This document shows, piece after piece, positions 46,421 to 59,524 of a stretch of DNA of 64,000 nucleotides (positions are counted from its first letter, which is position 1; each line of letters begins with the position of its first letter). The notes beneath the pieces are model-generated. The model was not told the origin of the DNA and ran no database searches. It worked only from the letters and a program-made list of their open reading frames with translations. A program made the translations under genes and the position numbers. The DNA is from Clostridium estertheticum subsp. estertheticum (GTDB taxonomy: Bacteria > Bacillota > Clostridia > Clostridiales > Clostridiaceae), in contig NZ_CP015756.1 of NCBI RefSeq assembly GCF_001877035.1, positions 4,517,001 to 4,581,000 on the forward strand. The letters run 5' to 3'.

Positions 46421-48484
46421 TTATTTTTCGCCTATAACTTGTTCTTGAATGCTCTTTGGAACTGGTTCGTATGCAGCAAATTCCATACTGTATACTCCTC
46501 TACCTTGAGTTCTTGATCTAAGTGTTGTAGAATATCCAAACATTTCAGATAATGGAACCATTGCTCTTATTACTTGAGCGCCTGATTCAGCTTCCATTCC
46601 TTCAATTCTACCTCTTCTTGAATTAATATCTCCCATAACGTCGCCCATGTATTCCTCTGGCACTGTTACTTCAACTCTCATTATTGGTTCAAGCAATACT
46701 GGATCTGCTTTTGCCATACCATTTTTGAAAGCCATAGAACCAGCAACCTTAAATGCCATTTCATTTGAGTCAACATCATGGTATGAACCATCAACTACTT
46801 TAACTTTAAAGTTAAGAACTGGGTATCCAGCAAGAATACCAGTTTTTGATGCTTCTTTAATTCCATTTTCTATTGGTCCTATAAATTCTTTTGGAATAGA
46901 TCCACCAACAGTAGCATTTTCAAACGAGTAAGGTTCAGTAGTTGGTATTAACTCTATCCAACAGTGACCGTATTGTCCACGTCCACCTGATTGTTTAATG
47001 TATTTACCTTCTGCTTTAACTTGCTTACGTATTGTTTCTTTGTAAGCAACTTGTGGCTTACCTACATTACACTCAACTTTAAATTCTCTTTGAAGTCTAT
47101 CAACAATAATCTCCAGATGAAGCTCGCCCATACCACCAATTATTGTTTGACCAGTTTCTTGATCTGTATAAGTTTTGAAGGTAGGATCTTCTTCTGAGAG
47201 TTTTGCAAGAGCCATTCCCAATTTTTCTTGTCCTACTTTAGTTTTCGGTTCAATAGCTACATGAATAACTGGGTCTGGAAAGTCCATGGTCTCAAACAAT
47301 ATTGGATTATCCTCATCACATAAAGTTTCTCCAGTAGTTGTATTTTTAAGTCCAATTATTGCACCTAATTCTCCTGCACGTAATTCATCAACTTCTTCTC
47401 TGTGATTAGCATGCATTTTAACCAGTCTAGCAATTCTCTCTTTTTTACCCTTGTTAGCATTTAAAACGTATGTACCAGTTTTCATTATGCCTGAGTAAAC
47501 TCTTGTAAAACAAAGTCTACCAACAAATGGGTCTGTGGCTATTTTAAATGCTAATGCTGCCATTGGTTCATCATCGCTTGGATGTCTTTCCAACGGTTCG
47601 GCAGTATCAATATCCTGTCCTTTAACATTGGGTATGTCAAGTGGTGATGGCATGTATTCTATAACCGCATCTATCATCATTTGGACACCTTTATTTTTGT
47701 ATGAAGAACCACAGATTACGGGTACTATTTCATTGTTAAGTACACCTTTTCTTAATGCTGCTTTTAATTCTTCTTCACTTATTTCTTCACCATCAAGATA
47801 TTTCATCATAAGATTTTCATCTAGTTCGGCTATTGCTTCGACCATAGCTGCTCTATATTCTTCTGCTAATTCTTTCATATCTTCTGGAATTTCTATTTCT
47901 TCTATTTGTGTTCCTAAATCGTCCTTATAGACTTCTGCAATATTTCTAATTAAATCTATAATTCCGAGGAACCCTTCTTCTTTTCCTATTGGAAGTTGTA
48001 TTGGAACTGCATTAGCATGAAGTCTTTCTCTCATCATCTCAACAACTCTATAAAAATCTGCACCCATTATATCCATTTTATTAACATACGCCATTCTTGG
48101 AACATTGTACTTAGCAGCTTGTCTCCACACTGTTTCAGATTGTGGTTCAACTCCACCTTTTGCAGCAAATACAGCAACTGCACCATCAAGTACCCTTAAA
48201 GCTCTCTGAACTTCAATTGTGAAATCTACGTGCCCTGGTGTGTCAATAATGTTTATATTATAACCTTTCCAAAAACAAGTTGTAGCCGCAGAAGTTATTG
48301 TTATACCTCTTTCTTGTTCTTGTACCATCCAATCCATTGTAGCTCCACCATCATGAACTTCACCAATCTTATGTGTTTTTCCTGTATAGAATAGTATACG
48401 TTCAGTAGTAGTTGTTTTACCAGCATCAATATGAGCCATAATACCTATGTTACGGAATTTTTCTAAAGCATATTCTCTTGCCAC
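46421..48484 (-). CDS. fusA: Elongation factor G
   Basis: 687 residues; [19 protein letters not shown] (G1), [12 protein letters not shown], and domains IV-V with [12 protein letters not shown] and [16 protein letters not shown]-driven translocase. The GTG start at 48484 has GAGAGGAGG upstream. A 15-bp hairpin (48523-48555) separates it from rpsG. Confidence 0.98.
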   Translation of the reverse strand: MAREYALEKFRNIGIMAHIDAGKTTTTERILFYTGKTHKIGEVHDGGATMDWMVQEQERGITITSAATTCFWKGYNINIIDTPGHVDFTIEVQRALRVLDGAVAVFAAKGGVEPQSETVWRQAAKYNVPRMAYVNKMDIMGADFYRVVEMMRERLHANAVPIQLPIGKEEGFLGIIDLIRNIAEVYKDDLGTQIEEIEIPEDMKELAEEYRAAMVEAIAELDENLMMKYLDGEEISEEELKAALRKGVLNNEIVPVICGSSYKNKGVQMMIDAVIEYMPSPLDIPNVKGQDIDTAEPLERHPSDDEPMAALAFKIATDPFVGRLCFTRVYSGIMKTGTYVLNANKGKKERIARLVKMHANHREEVDELRAGELGAIIGLKNTTTGETLCDEDNPILFETMDFPDPVIHVAIEPKTKVGQEKLGMALAKLSEEDPTFKTYTDQETGQTIIGGMGELHLEIIVDRLQREFKVECNVGKPQVAYKETIRKQVKAEGKYIKQSGGRGQYGHCWIELIPTTEPYSFENATVGGSIPKEFIGPIENGIKEASKTGILAGYPVLNFKVKVVDGSYHDVDSNEMAFKVAGSMAFKNGMAKADPVLLEPIMRVEVTVPEEYMGDVMGDINSRRGRIEGMEAESGAQVIRAMVPLSEMFGYSTTLRSRTQGRGVYSMEFAAYEPVPKSIQEQVIGEK

Positions 48485-48522
48485 TATTTGTTCCTCCTCT
48501 CAACGAGTGATTTTAAATTTGA

Positions 48523-48555
48523 CAAAACTGTCTTGGCAAAGCCAAAACAGTTTTG
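48523..48555 (-). other. Strong hairpin between rpsG and fusA
   Basis: CAAAACTGTCTTGGC (48523-48537) pairs with GCCAAAACAGTTTTG (48541-48555): 15 bp with one G-U, 3-nt loop. On the minus strand no T-run follows (TCAAATTT), so it looks like a processing, stability or attenuation element, not a plain terminator. Confidence 0.7.
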
Positions 48556-48558
48556 TTA

Positions 48559-49029
48559 TTAATATCTGTAATGAGCGAAAGCCTTATTAGCTTCAGCCAT
48601 CTTGTGGATGTCTTCTCTTTTCTTTACTGCTGCTCCAGTGTTGTTTGAAGCCTCAAGTAACTCATTAGCAAGTTTTTCTCTTGCATATTTCTCGCCTCTG
48701 TTATCAGCAGCGATTAATAACCATCTTAATCCTAATGTTTGTCTTCTCTCAGGTCTAACTTCGATAGGCACTTGATAATTTGCTCCACCTATTCTTCTAG
48801 CTTTTACTTCAAGTAACGGCATAACATTATTTAATGCAGCTTCAAAAACCTCTAAAGGTTCTTTACCTGTCTTTTCTTTGATTATGTCAAAAGCTTCATA
48901 GCATATTTTCTGTGCTACTCCTCTTTTACCATCCTCCATTACATTGTTTATTAACTTTGTAACGACTTTGCTGTTGTACATAGGATCTGGTAATACATCT
49001 CTTTTTGCAATATATCCTTTTCTCGGCAC
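48559..49029 (-). CDS. rpsG: 30S ribosomal protein S7
   Basis: 156 residues; [20 protein letters not shown] and [10 protein letters not shown] identify S7, which nucleates 30S head assembly. GGAGGG RBS. About 145 nt of AT-rich spacer separate it from rpsL. Confidence 0.98.
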   Translation of the reverse strand: MPRKGYIAKRDVLPDPMYNSKVVTKLINNVMEDGKRGVAQKICYEAFDIIKEKTGKEPLEVFEAALNNVMPLLEVKARRIGGANYQVPIEVRPERRQTLGLRWLLIAADNRGEKYAREKLANELLEASNNTGAAVKKREDIHKMAEANKAFAHYRY

Positions 49030-49174
49030 TTTACTTCCCTCCTTAACAATTTTAATTAACTCATAGGTACTCGATATTTCTACCGCAAAGCACTCTGTAC
49101 TTCTGCAAATGTATGTAAATATTTAAATTATCATATATATAAATGCTGAAGACATTGTACCTTAGTTCAAAGCA

Positions 49175-49558
49175 TTATTTTTTTGCCTGCTTTGGTCTTT
49201 TAGTACCATATTTTGATCTACTTTGTAGTCTTCCTGCAACTCCAGCTGAATCTAATGTTCCTCTGATGATGTGGTATCTAACTCCTGGTAAATCCTTAAC
49301 TTTTCCACCTCTTATAAGAACAACACTATGTTCTTGTAAGTTATGGCCTACACCTGGAATATACGCAGTAACTTCATATCCGTTTGTAAGTCTTACTCTT
49401 GCAACTTTTCTTAATGCTGAGTTTGGCTTCTTAGGAGTTGTAGTTTTAACTACTGTACAAACGCCTCTTTTTTGTGGGCAATTTTTTAATGCTGGTGCAG
49501 CTGATTTTGTAGCTAATGTCTTTCTGCCTTTTCTTATTAATTGGTTAATAGTTGGCAT
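49175..49558 (-). CDS. rpsL: 30S ribosomal protein S12
   Basis: 127 residues; [40 protein letters not shown] (streptomycin-site Lys in wild-type form) and [13 protein letters not shown]. Decoding-centre protein. GGGGAGG RBS. Confidence 0.98.
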   Translation of the reverse strand: MPTINQLIRKGRKTLATKSAAPALKNCPQKRGVCTVVKTTTPKKPNSALRKVARVRLTNGYEVTAYIPGVGHNLQEHSVVLIRGGKVKDLPGVRYHIIRGTLDSAGVAGRLQSRSKYGTKRPKQAKK

Positions 49559-49673
49559 GGTTTCACCTCCCCATTTTTATAAGCTAATTTCCATTTATAT
49601 CAATGTGTCATAACACAACTTAATGTTATGTTATCACATGATATATCTATATTATTTAGTTGCTAGCAATAAT

Positions 49674-49916
49674 TTAATCTTCAAAACGCAATGCTGTTGC
49701 TGATGCAACATCTATGTCACAAAGATTTCCTAGTTCTTTCATTGTGTCTACAAATACTATTTGCAGGGAATTAACTTTGGCTAATTTTAAAATAGGCTCA
49801 GTAATACTATTATCAGCATCTTTGGCTATATACAAAACCTTACCCTGATTATTCTTTAATGCTTTTAGGGTTTGTTTAACTCCAACGACTTTCTGACCTA
49901 CAATTTTATCTACCAT
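49674..49916 (-). CDS. rplGB: L7Ae-like ribosome-associated protein
   Basis: 80 residues of the L7Ae/L30e/S12e family (YbxF of Bacillus): VDKIVGQKVVGVKQTLKALK and the K-turn-binding-like LYIAKDADNSITEPILKLAK. It sits between rpoC and rpsL, its usual place. In B. subtilis the homologue binds K-turn RNA. RBS AGGGAG before ATG 49916. Confidence 0.9.
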   Translation of the reverse strand: MVDKIVGQKVVGVKQTLKALKNNQGKVLYIAKDADNSITEPILKLAKVNSLQIVFVDTMKELGNLCDIDVASATALRFED

Positions 49917-50037
49917 TTATAACTCCCTTCATAACTACAATCATAAGATTTATCTACTTAAGATGCATCTACTCGATTTAAATCACACACAAGGTGTATT
50001 TTATCATTTTAGTATCCGCCTGTCAACTAGTTACAAG

Positions 50038-53000
50038 TTATAGTTCTAAATCATTTTCACTTTCTACCTTAACTTCATCTTCAGTATTTATCTTTATAGT
50101 CCTATATCTTGTCATACCAGTACCTGCAGGTATTAATTTTCCAATTATTACATTTTCTTTTAATCCAAGCAATGGGTCAATTTTACCCTTAATAGCTGCA
50201 TCAGTAAGAACTCTTGTTGTCTCTTGGAATGATGCTGCTGACAAGAACGATTCTGTTGCAAGTGCGGCTTTAGTTATACCTAGTAGTGATATCTTGCCTA
50301 CAGCAGATACGCCACCTTCAGATTCAACTTTTGAATTAGCATCTTCAAAAGCAAAAATATCAACTAAATTTCCTGGAAGTAGTTCAGTATCTCCAGATTC
50401 CTCAATTTTTACTTTTCTTGTCATCTGTCTTACAACAACCTCTAAATGCTTATCATTAATATCAACACCTTGAAGTCTATAAACTTTTTGTACCTCTGAT
50501 GATAAATAATTTTTAACTCCATTAACGCCTTTGATTCTTAAAATATCATGCGGATTAACTGAACCCTCAATTATTTCGTCTCCAGCCTCAATTCTATCAC
50601 CATTTGCAACTTTTAATCTTGAACCAAATGGTATATCGTAACTTAATTCTTCTCCTGCATCACCAATTACAATTACGACTCTCTTTTTCTTAGTATCTTC
50701 CATTTTAACGCTACCAGTTACATCACTTACTATTGCAAGTCCTTTTGGCTTTCTAGCTTCAAATAATTCCTCAACCCTTGGAAGACCTTGAGTAATATCT
50801 GATCCTGCTACTCCACCAGTATGGAATGTTCTCATTGTAAGTTGTGTCCCTGGTTCTCCGATAGATTGAGCTGCAATTATTCCTACGGCTTCTCCAATAT
50901 TTATTTTTTGAGAAGTTGCCATATTCATTCCATAACATTTAGCACAAACACCGATTTTAGCCTTACATGTAAATACTGATCTAATCATAACTTTTTTAAC
51001 ACCAGAATTTTGAACTTCTTGTGCTAAATTTATGTCCATATATTCACCCTTAGGAACTATTACTTTGCCTGTCTTTGGATGAATAATATCTTCAGCAGAA
51101 TATCTCCCAGTTAATCTTTCAACTAATTGTTCAATTACCTCGCTACCATCACAAATCTCTGAAACCTCAAACCCTTCGTTTGTTCCACAATCTTCGTGTC
51201 TTACTATAACATCTTGACATACATCAACAAGTCTTCTTGTTAGATAACCTGAATCGGCAGTCTTAAGTGCTGTATCTGCATTACCTTTTCTAGCTCCATG
51301 TGTTGAGATAAAATACTCTAATACGGTTAGTCCATCCCTAAATGACGCTCTAATTGGTAACTCTATTATCTTACCTGATGGATTAGCCATCAGGCCTCTC
51401 ATACCAGCCAATTGTTTAATCTGGCTCTTAGACCCTCTGGCTCCTGAATCTGCCATCATGAATATCGGATTAAATTTATCCAAACTATCCATTAATGCAT
51501 TTGCTACATCTTCTGTAGTCTTAGTCCATTTTTCTATTACTCTTTGGTATCTTTCTTCCTCAGATATAAATCCTCGTCTATACATTTTCTCAATCTTATT
51601 TACAGTTTCATCAGCATCTCTTAACAATTCTTTTTTAGCTTCTGGAACTTGCATATCAGATGTAGCAACAGTAATTGCTCCAATTGTTGAGTAATGATAA
51701 CCTTTGGCCTTTATCTTATCTAACATCTTAGAAGTTTCTGAAGGACCATATTTTAAGTAACATTTATCAATAATGCTACCAAGATTCTTTTTACTTACTA
51801 AGAAATCTATTTCACAATTAAGTTCATTGCCAGGAATACTTCTATCAATAAATCCTAAATCTTGAGGTATAGTTTCATTAAATATTAATTTTCCTGGTGT
51901 AGTTTCTATAACAGAAGTTACACTAATGCCATTAACAACGCCGGATACCTTAACTTTAATTTTTGCATGAATAGCAATATCCTTTACTTGATATGCCATC
52001 ATTACTTCATCTGGTGATGAGAATGCTCTTCCCTCACCTTTTGCACCATCTTTATCAATAGTTAAGTAGTAAGCTCCTAAAACCATATCTTGAGTAGGTA
52101 CACAAACTGGTTTACCATCTGACGGTTTCATTATATTGTGAGCTGCAAGCATTAAGAATCTTGCTTCAGCTTGAGCTTCAACAGATAAAGGTACATGTAC
52201 TGCCATTTGATCTCCATCAAAGTCAGCGTTATAAGCTGTACATACAAGTGGATGTAGCTTAATAGCCCTACCCTCTACTAATATAGGTTGGAAAGCTTGA
52301 ATTCCAAGTCTATGCAGCGTAGGTGCACGATTTAATAATACCGGATGATCAGCTATTACTTCTTCTAATACATCCCATACTTGAGGCATAACCCTCTCAA
52401 CCATTCTCTTAGCACTCTTAATATTATGAGCCACTCCACTACCAACTAGCTTTTTCATAACAAAAGGCTTAAATAATTCTAAAGCCATTTCCTTTGGAAG
52501 ACCACATTGATACATTTGAAGTTCTGGTCCAACAACTATAACCGAACGTCCAGAATAATCAACACGTTTTCCAAGTAGATTTTGTCTAAATCTTCCTTGT
52601 TTACCTTTTAACATGTCAGATAAAGATTTTAAAGGTCTATTACCTGGTCCTGTAACTGGTCTTCCACGTCTTCCGTTATCAATTAATGCATCTACAGCTT
52701 CTTGAAGCATTCTTTTTTCATTTCTAACGATTATGTCTGGAGCTCCTAAATCTAAAAGTTTTTTAAGTCTGTTATTCCTGTTTATCACTCTTCTATATAA
52801 ATCGTTCAAATCAGAAGTAGCAAATCTCCCTCCATCCAATTGTACCATTGGCCTTAAATCAGGTGGTATTACAGGTATTACATCAATTATAATCCACTCA
52901 GGCTTGTTTTTAGATTTTCTAAATGACTCTGATACATCCAGCCTTCTTATACTTCTAATTCTTTTTTGTCCTGTACTTGTTTTTAAGTCTTCTTTTAATT

Positions 53001-53571
53001 CCTTAGATAGTTCCTCTAAGTTTATACCTTGTAGAAGTACTTTAACAGACTCTGCACCCATACCAGCAACAAAGCTATCATTTCCAAATTTATCAATAGC
53101 TTCTCTATATTCTTTTTCACTAAGGATTTGCTTTCTTAGTAGTGATGTTTCTTTTGGATCCAATACTACATAAGAAGCAAAATAAAGAATTTTTTCTAGT
53201 GATCTAGGTGACATATCTAAAATAAGTCCCATACGAGATGGTATTCCTTTAAAATACCAAATGTGAGATACTGGAGCAGCAAGTTCTATATGCCCCATTC
53301 TTTCACGTCTTACTTTTGATTTCGTAACTTCAACACCACATCTATCACAAACTATTCCCTTATATCTTACTCTCTTGTATTTTCCGCAGTGACATTCCCA
53401 ATCTTTTATTGGTCCAAATATACGCTCGCAAAAAAGTCCATCTCTTTCAGGTTTTAAAGTTCTATAGTTTATAGTCTCAGGTTTTTTTACTTCACCTTTC
53501 GACCATTCTCTAATTTGTTCCGGTGATGCTAATCCTATTTGAATAGCATCAAAATTATTAAATTCAAACAA
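50038..53571 (-). CDS. rpoC: RNA polymerase beta' subunit
   Basis: 1177 residues. N-terminal zinc ribbon [19 protein letters not shown], catalytic Mg loop [12 protein letters not shown], bridge helix/trigger loop with [11 protein letters not shown], and second zinc site ([13 protein letters not shown]). TTG start at 53571 with GGGAGG 8 nt upstream, 20 nt after rpoB. Confidence 0.98.
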   Translation of the reverse strand: MFEFNNFDAIQIGLASPEQIREWSKGEVKKPETINYRTLKPERDGLFCERIFGPIKDWECHCGKYKRVRYKGIVCDRCGVEVTKSKVRRERMGHIELAAPVSHIWYFKGIPSRMGLILDMSPRSLEKILYFASYVVLDPKETSLLRKQILSEKEYREAIDKFGNDSFVAGMGAESVKVLLQGINLEELSKELKEDLKTSTGQKRIRSIRRLDVSESFRKSKNKPEWIIIDVIPVIPPDLRPMVQLDGGRFATSDLNDLYRRVINRNNRLKKLLDLGAPDIIVRNEKRMLQEAVDALIDNGRRGRPVTGPGNRPLKSLSDMLKGKQGRFRQNLLGKRVDYSGRSVIVVGPELQMYQCGLPKEMALELFKPFVMKKLVGSGVAHNIKSAKRMVERVMPQVWDVLEEVIADHPVLLNRAPTLHRLGIQAFQPILVEGRAIKLHPLVCTAYNADFDGDQMAVHVPLSVEAQAEARFLMLAAHNIMKPSDGKPVCVPTQDMVLGAYYLTIDKDGAKGEGRAFSSPDEVMMAYQVKDIAIHAKIKVKVSGVVNGISVTSVIETTPGKLIFNETIPQDLGFIDRSIPGNELNCEIDFLVSKKNLGSIIDKCYLKYGPSETSKMLDKIKAKGYHYSTIGAITVATSDMQVPEAKKELLRDADETVNKIEKMYRRGFISEEERYQRVIEKWTKTTEDVANALMDSLDKFNPIFMMADSGARGSKSQIKQLAGMRGLMANPSGKIIELPIRASFRDGLTVLEYFISTHGARKGNADTALKTADSGYLTRRLVDVCQDVIVRHEDCGTNEGFEVSEICDGSEVIEQLVERLTGRYSAEDIIHPKTGKVIVPKGEYMDINLAQEVQNSGVKKVMIRSVFTCKAKIGVCAKCYGMNMATSQKINIGEAVGIIAAQSIGEPGTQLTMRTFHTGGVAGSDITQGLPRVEELFEARKPKGLAIVSDVTGSVKMEDTKKKRVVIVIGDAGEELSYDIPFGSRLKVANGDRIEAGDEIIEGSVNPHDILRIKGVNGVKNYLSSEVQKVYRLQGVDINDKHLEVVVRQMTRKVKIEESGDTELLPGNLVDIFAFEDANSKVESEGGVSAVGKISLLGITKAALATESFLSAASFQETTRVLTDAAIKGKIDPLLGLKENVIIGKLIPAGTGMTRYRTIKINTEDEVKVESENDLEL

Positions 53572-53591
53572 GGGTCCAGCCTCCCTTCATA

Positions 53592-56500
53592 TTAATGTTC
53601 ATCATTAAAATCATTCAATTCTAAATCTTCACCAAAATCTTCTAATGGTACTTCATCATAATTTATATCAACATCTACTTCTTCATCTTCATCAATAAGT
53701 TCAACGTACTCTTCAGTTGGCGACTCAGGCACTACATCTTCTGAACCTTCTATGTTAACATTTAGATTTAATTCTTCCATTTCATCGTCTACTGACTCTT
53801 TAATTTTAATTTCTTCCCTATCATCAGTAAGAACTTTAACATTAAGACATAAGGCTTGCAATTCTTTTATAAGAACTTTAAACGATTCAGGTACACCCGG
53901 TTCTGGGATATTTTCACCCTTAACAATTGCTTCATATGTTTTAACCCTACCTACAACATCATCAGATTTAACTGTTAGAATCTCTTGCAACGTGTGAGCT
54001 GAACCATAGGCCTCTAGTGCCCAAACTTCCATTTCTCCAAATCTTTGGCCACCAAACTGTGCTTTACCACCTAATGGTTGCTGTGTTACTAGCGAATATG
54101 GTCCTGTAGATCTAGCATGTATTTTATCATCTACTAGATGATGTAATTTCAAGATATACATATATCCAACAGTAACTCTGCTATCAAGTGCTTCTCCTGT
54201 ACGTCCATCATACAAATCAGTTTTTCCATCTGCATCATATCCTGCTTTTATCAAGCACGCTTCAATTTCTTCCTCTTGTGCACCATCAAATACTGGAGTT
54301 GCAATGTGCCAACCTAATTCACTAGCTGCCCATCCTAGATGAACCTCAAGTACTTGACCTATATTCATACGAGAAGGAACTCCTAGTGGATTTAAGCATA
54401 TTTGAAGCGGTCTTCCATCTGGTAAAAATGGCATATCTTCTACTGGTAATACTCTTGAGATAACTCCTTTATTACCATGTCTTCCTGCCATCTTATCGCC
54501 CACAGATATCTTTCTTTTTTGAGCTATATAGCATCTAACTAGTTCATTTACACCCGGTGGAAGTTCATCACCATTTTCTCTAGTGAATACCTTAACATCG
54601 ACTATTATTCCAGCCTCGCCATGAGGCACCCTAAGTGATGTATCTCTTACTTCTCTTGCTTTTTCACCAAATATTGCTCTTAATAATCTCTCCTCTGCGG
54701 TAAGCTCTGTTTCTCCTTTAGGGGTTACTTTTCCCACAAGGATATCTCCAGATCTTATCTCAGCACCAATTCTTATTATTCCACCCTCATCTATGTCTTT
54801 AAGTGCATCTTCTCCAACATTTGGGATGTCTCTAGTTATTTCTTCAGGTCCAAGCTTAGTATCTCTTGCTTCTGATTCGTATTCTTCAATATGAACTGAA
54901 GTAAAAATATCATCACGAACAAGTTCTTCAGATATTAGCATTGCATCCTCATAATTATAACCTTCCCAAGTTACAAACCCAATACGGATGTTCTTACCTA
55001 AAGCTATTTCTCCAAGATCTGTTGAAGGGCCATCTGCTAAAACAGAGTTTACTTCGACTTTCTCTCCTTTATTAACTATAGGTTTCTGATTTATACACGT
55101 ACCCTGATTGGATCTTTTAAACTTAAGAATTTTATAAACATCGAGTCCACTATCTGAATCTCTTCTTACTTTAATCTCGTTAGCACTTACGTACTCAACT
55201 ATGCCGGCGTTTCTAGCTTTCGGAAGAACACCAGAATCCACTGCAGCTCTATATTCTATTCCAGTAGCTACAATTGGAGATTGTGATTTTAATAGTGGTA
55301 CTGCTTGACGCTGCATATTCGAACCCATAAGTGCACGACTTGCATCATCATTCTCAAGAAATGGAATCATAGCAGTTGCAACAGAAACTATCTGTCTTGG
55401 TGATATATCCATTAAATCAACTTCATTTTTTGGAACGATCATTATTTCTGTTGTCTTTCTTACAGTTACCTTATCATCTACAAAAGTACCATCTTCACTA
55501 ATTGGTTCACTTGCTTGTGCTACTAGATATGAATCTTCTTCATCCGCAGTCATATAAACAATCTTGTCTGTAACTATTGATGTTTTCTTATCTATAAGTC
55601 TATATGGTGTTTCGATAAATCCATATTCATTTACCTTAGCGTAACTTGCAAGTGAATTAATAAGCCCTATATTTGGTCCTTCTGGCGTCTCTATTGGACA
55701 CATTCTACCATAATGTGAGTAATGAACGTCCCTAACTTCAAAGCCAGCTCTCTCTCTAGAAAGCCCACCTGGTCCTAGCGCAGATAATCTTCTTTTGTTT
55801 GTAAGTTCTGATAATGGATTTGTTTGATCCATGAATTGAGAAAGTTGAGAACTTCCAAAAAATTCTTTTATAGCTGCTGCTACTGGTCTTATGTTTATAA
55901 GTGCTTGAGGAGTAATTCCTTCTTGGTCTTGAATTGTCATTCTTTCCTTAACAACTCTTTCCATTCTAGATAATCCTATTCTAAATTGATTCTGTAAAAG
56001 TTCTCCTACAGATCTAATTCGTCTATTTCCTAAATGATCAATATCATCAATATAACCGATATCGTAAGTTAGTCCTAACTCGTAGCTCACTGTAGCATAC
56101 ATATCATCTTTAATTATATGTTTTGGTATCAATCTAGTTTTATTGGCTTTTATTTGCTCTTTAATCTCTTCTTCATCACTATAATTATCTAGTATTTCTT
56201 TTAATGTTGGATAATGAACCATTTCTCTAATATTAAGGTCAGAAATATCAAAGTTAACTACCTTATTAAGGTTAACAAAATTATTTCCTATAACTCTTAT
56301 TACTCTATCCTCAACTTGAAGATCTACAACATTAATTCCTAGATTTTGAATTTCTAAAGCTGTTTCTCTATCTATTTTTTGATCTTTTTCGACTATAACT
56401 TCACCAGTTGTAGGGTTGACAATATTCTCAGCAGCGATTTGATTTGCGATTCTGTGATTAATAGATAATTTTTTATTGAATTTATATCTACCAACTCTTG

Positions 56501-57305
56501 ACAAATCGTATCTCTTCGCATCAAAGAATAATGAATCAATAAGAGATACCGCACTATCTACTGTAGGTGGTTCACCTGGTCTTAATCTCTTATATATTTC
56601 TATCAAAGCTTCTTCTCTTGTTTTAGTATTATCTTTTTCTATTGTTGCTTTTAATCTTTCTTCTTCACCCAATAATTGATGTAAGTCTAAATCACTACCA
56701 TTATCCATCATAGCCCTTGCTAAGATACTTATTGGCAATTTTCTAGTCTTGTCGATTCTAATATATACGATATCGTTAGAATCTGTTTCATACTCTAGCC
56801 ATGCTCCTCTGTTTGGAATTACAGTAGCTGAGTATAGTTTTTTTCCTGTCTTGTCAACTGAATAATTGTAGTAAACCCCTGGTGATCTAACCAATTGACT
56901 TACTATAACTCTTTCTGCACCGTTGATAACAAATGTTCCTTGTGGTGTCATCAGTGGGAAATCTCCCATAAAGACTTCTTGCTCCTTGATTTCACCTGTT
57001 TCATTATTACGCAATCTAACCTTAACTTTTAAAGGTGCTGCGTAAGTTGTATCTCTTTCTTTACATTGTTCTTCAGTATACTTAATATTTTCTATATCAA
57101 GTTTGTATCCTACGAACTCTAGAACAAGATTTCCAGTATAATCTTGAATAGGATTTATATCATCAAAAACTTCTTGAAGTCCCTCTTTCAAAAACCAATC
57201 ATAAGAATCTAACTGTATCTCAATTAAATTTGGCATATCAGTTACTTCTGGAATCTTTGAAAAACTCATTCTTGTTCTCTTACCTAGTTGGACAGGATGT
57301 ACCAT
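53592..57305 (-). CDS. rpoB: RNA polymerase beta subunit
   Basis: 1237 residues. Rifampicin region with [20 protein letters not shown] and [20 protein letters not shown] in wild-type form, [17 protein letters not shown], and C-terminal [23 protein letters not shown] 57305 with GGGG RBS. It has its own strong promoter (57483-57511) and a leader of about 170 nt, after the rplL terminator. Confidence 0.98.
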   Translation of the reverse strand: MVHPVQLGKRTRMSFSKIPEVTDMPNLIEIQLDSYDWFLKEGLQEVFDDINPIQDYTGNLVLEFVGYKLDIENIKYTEEQCKERDTTYAAPLKVKVRLRNNETGEIKEQEVFMGDFPLMTPQGTFVINGAERVIVSQLVRSPGVYYNYSVDKTGKKLYSATVIPNRGAWLEYETDSNDIVYIRIDKTRKLPISILARAMMDNGSDLDLHQLLGEEERLKATIEKDNTKTREEALIEIYKRLRPGEPPTVDSAVSLIDSLFFDAKRYDLSRVGRYKFNKKLSINHRIANQIAAENIVNPTTGEVIVEKDQKIDRETALEIQNLGINVVDLQVEDRVIRVIGNNFVNLNKVVNFDISDLNIREMVHYPTLKEILDNYSDEEEIKEQIKANKTRLIPKHIIKDDMYATVSYELGLTYDIGYIDDIDHLGNRRIRSVGELLQNQFRIGLSRMERVVKERMTIQDQEGITPQALINIRPVAAAIKEFFGSSQLSQFMDQTNPLSELTNKRRLSALGPGGLSRERAGFEVRDVHYSHYGRMCPIETPEGPNIGLINSLASYAKVNEYGFIETPYRLIDKKTSIVTDKIVYMTADEEDSYLVAQASEPISEDGTFVDDKVTVRKTTEIMIVPKNEVDLMDISPRQIVSVATAMIPFLENDDASRALMGSNMQRQAVPLLKSQSPIVATGIEYRAAVDSGVLPKARNAGIVEYVSANEIKVRRDSDSGLDVYKILKFKRSNQGTCINQKPIVNKGEKVEVNSVLADGPSTDLGEIALGKNIRIGFVTWEGYNYEDAMLISEELVRDDIFTSVHIEEYESEARDTKLGPEEITRDIPNVGEDALKDIDEGGIIRIGAEIRSGDILVGKVTPKGETELTAEERLLRAIFGEKAREVRDTSLRVPHGEAGIIVDVKVFTRENGDELPPGVNELVRCYIAQKRKISVGDKMAGRHGNKGVISRVLPVEDMPFLPDGRPLQICLNPLGVPSRMNIGQVLEVHLGWAASELGWHIATPVFDGAQEEEIEACLIKAGYDADGKTDLYDGRTGEALDSRVTVGYMYILKLHHLVDDKIHARSTGPYSLVTQQPLGGKAQFGGQRFGEMEVWALEAYGSAHTLQEILTVKSDDVVGRVKTYEAIVKGENIPEPGVPESFKVLIKELQALCLNVKVLTDDREEIKIKESVDDEMEELNLNVNIEGSEDVVPESPTEEYVELIDEDEEVDVDINYDEVPLEDFGEDLELNDFNDEH

Positions 57306-57482
57306 CAGCTTTCACCCCTTGTATAAACTAAAATAACCAAAAACACACTTTCCATTAGGACCTTATGCTTCTGGATTCAGACACTTATCATATTATTATA
57401 ACCTTATTTGTTAATTTAATTCACAATAACCAATAATTACATTTATTTTAATGTAAAATTACTAGTTTTCTTACATTACGCT

Positions 57483-57511
57483 ATATTATCATAATTATAA
57501 TTCTATGTCAA
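57483..57511 (-). promoter_or_regulatory. Sigma-A promoter of rpoBC
   Basis: Consensus TTGACA (57506-57511) and TAATAT (57483-57488), spacer 17 nt, immediately after the rplL terminator. The leader (57306-57476) shows an AT-rich stem (TTTACATT/AATGTAA) and no gene. Confidence 0.88.
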
Positions 57512-57523
57512 CATAACATTTTA

Positions 57524-57556
57524 AAAAAGGGCACTCTTATATAAAAGTACCCTTGT
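57524..57556 (-). terminator. Terminator (or partial terminator) after rplL
   Basis: AAGGGCACTCTT (57527-57538) pairs with AAAAGTACCCTT (57543-57554) around a short ATATA loop; minus-strand tail TTTTTTAAAATG. In Bacillus a similar element lets part of the transcripts read into rpoBC. Confidence 0.8.
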
Positions 57557-57568
57557 TTTATAATAAAA

Positions 57569-57928
57569 TTATTTTACTTCTGCTTCGCCGCCAACTTCTT
57601 CAAGTTTAGCTTTCATTGCAGCCGCATCATCTTTACTTACAGCTTCTTTTATAGTTTTTGGAGCTCCATCAACTATATCTTTAGCTTCTTTTAATCCAAG
57701 ACCAGTTAATTCTCTAACAACTTTAATAACTTTAATTTTGTTAGGTCCTACAGCTTTTAAAATTACGTCAAATTCAGTTTTTTCTTCAGCGACAGCTGTA
57801 GCCGCTCCTGCAGCAGCAACTGGTGCTGAAGCACTTACGCCAAATTCCTCTTCGCAAGTTTTTACTAGTTCATTTAATTCTAAAACACTCATATCTTTTA
57901 TAGCTTGAATAATATCTTCTCTTGTCAT
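57569..57928 (-). CDS. rplL: 50S ribosomal protein L7/L12
   Basis: 119 residues: N-terminal dimerisation domain, Ala-rich hinge (residues 34-50) and C-terminal domain with [20 protein letters not shown]. Stalk protein recruiting translation GTPases. Starts 138 nt after rplJ. Confidence 0.98.
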   Translation of the reverse strand: MTREDIIQAIKDMSVLELNELVKTCEEEFGVSASAPVAAAGAATAVAEEKTEFDVILKAVGPNKIKVIKVVRELTGLGLKEAKDIVDGAPKTIKEAVSKDDAAAMKAKLEEVGGEAEVK

Positions 57929-58066
57929 TATAAATGCACCTCCGAATTTTTTTCATGTATATATATCTGTAATTGCCTATAAACAAGGCATAATCACCTT
58001 CATAGAAGGTATAATTTGAAACAATTAAATTAATTAGCTATGTACCCTCACATAATATTTAAAATA

Positions 58067-58567
58067 TTATTGTGCTGATTCCTTTTGCTCTTTAATTGAG
58101 TTCAATAAGTATGCAAGATTTGATAATGGAGCCTTGAAGCTTCCAAGTAATTTTGCAATAAGAACATCTCTTGATGGTATTGATGCAAGCGCGTTAACTT
58201 CTGCGCTGTCGAATATTTTGCCTTCGATTAAAGCTGCTTTAAGCTCTAATTTCTTATGAGTTTTTGCAAACTCCTTTAAAACTCTAGCTGCAACAGTTGC
58301 ATCTTCATATCCAAATGCTAATGAAATAGATCCTTGTAGATAAGTATCCATACCTTCAATTCCTAATTCCTTAGCCGCTAGAATAACTAAAGTGTTTTTA
58401 TATACTTTATATTCTACCCCAACTTCTCTAAGGTTTTTTCTTAGCTCTGTATCTTCTTCTACATTAAGACCTTGATATTGACTAAGTACTACACCTTTAG
58501 CTTTTGCTAATTTTTCTTTTATTTCTGCCACTTTTACTTCTTTTACTTGTCTATTATTGCTTAACAC
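58067..58567 (-). CDS. rplJ: 50S ribosomal protein L10
   Basis: 166 residues; [20 protein letters not shown] and [20 protein letters not shown]. Base of the L12 stalk. GTG start at 58567, GGAGG about 10 nt upstream. Preceded by an L10 leader, so it is autoregulated with rplL. Confidence 0.97.
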   Translation of the reverse strand: MLSNNRQVKEVKVAEIKEKLAKAKGVVLSQYQGLNVEEDTELRKNLREVGVEYKVYKNTLVILAAKELGIEGMDTYLQGSISLAFGYEDATVAARVLKEFAKTHKKLELKAALIEGKIFDSAEVNALASIPSRDVLIAKLLGSFKAPLSNLAYLLNSIKEQKESAQ

Positions 58568-58611
58568 TGTATATCCACCTCCTAACAGTTTTTAACTGCT
58601 TTATAAGAAAA

Positions 58612-58730
58612 TTAAAGTCTCTCCGTAGACACGAAGAGACCTAATATCTGTACACAAGCACATTTATTGGAATCCTCGGTAGGTATGTTGTCTTTTACGC
58701 TTTCGCACCTACTATCTACGGAATATCATT
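58612..58730 (-). promoter_or_regulatory. L10 leader RNA
   Basis: On the minus strand the leader has TTCCGTAGATAGTAGGTGC, then CCTACCGAGG pairing with GTAGG, and a downstream GGTCTCTTCGTGTCTACGGA whose CGTAGAC complements the 5' block, plus an AGTCTCTC/GAGAGAC arm. This is the well-known Firmicutes L10-binding leader that mimics the 23S site and controls rplJL by attenuation. Confidence 0.85.
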
Positions 58731-58745
58731 TATTTTACTTTAAAA

Positions 58746-58774
58746 ATCATACCATGTTTAAGCCTATTTGTCTA
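58746..58774 (-). promoter_or_regulatory. Candidate promoter for rplJ-rplL
   Basis: TAGACA (58769-58774) and TATGAT (58746-58751), 17-nt spacer, directly after the rplA stop and just before the L10 leader. Confidence 0.62.
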
Positions 58775-58776
58775 TA

Positions 58777-59466
58777 CTAATCTAATACTTTAGCCTGATT
58801 TACTTTTATTCCAGGTCCCATAGTACTTGAAACTGATACTGATTTTAAATATTGTCCTTTAGCTGCTGATGGTTTAGCTTTAACTACTGCTTCCATTAAT
58901 GCATGAAAATTAGCAATTAATTTTTCAGCTCCAAAAGATTTTTTTCCAATAGCTACATGAATTATAGAAGTTTTATCAACTCTATACTCAACTTTACCAG
59001 CTTTAATTTCATTTATTGCTTTAGTAACATCAAATGTAACTGTTCCTGATTTTGGATTTGGCATTAAACCTTTAGGTCCTAGCACTCTACCTAATTTACC
59101 AACAACACCCATCATATCTGGAGTAGCAACAACTATGTCAAATCCAAACCAATTTTCCTTTTGAATTTTATCAACTAATTCATCAGTTCCAACAAAATCT
59201 GCTCCTGCAAGTTCTGCTTCTTTAGCTTTATCACCTTTAGCAAAAACTAGGACTTTAACACTTTTGCCTGTTCCATAAGGAAGTACTACTGCACCTCTAA
59301 CCTGTTGATCTGCATGTCTTGGATCAACACCAAGACTTATAGCAAGCTCTATTGTTTCATCGAATTTAGCCTTAGATGTTTTTACTACAAGGTCCATAGT
59401 TTCTTTTGGTGTATATAAAGCACTTTTATCTATAAGTTTAGCGCTTTCTTTGTAATTTTTTCCCAT
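58777..59466 (-). CDS. rplA: 50S ribosomal protein L1
   Basis: 229 residues; [20 protein letters not shown] is the L1 hallmark. It forms the L1 stalk at the E site. AGGAGG RBS; 58 nt after rplK. Confidence 0.98.
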   Translation of the reverse strand: MGKNYKESAKLIDKSALYTPKETMDLVVKTSKAKFDETIELAISLGVDPRHADQQVRGAVVLPYGTGKSVKVLVFAKGDKAKEAELAGADFVGTDELVDKIQKENWFGFDIVVATPDMMGVVGKLGRVLGPKGLMPNPKSGTVTFDVTKAINEIKAGKVEYRVDKTSIIHVAIGKKSFGAEKLIANFHALMEAVVKAKPSAAKGQYLKSVSVSSTMGPGIKVNQAKVLD

Positions 59467-59524
59467 AATAGTATCCTCCTTCGTGGTAATAACGGTTTTT
59501 ACCTCCCACGTAATTAATTCAAAA

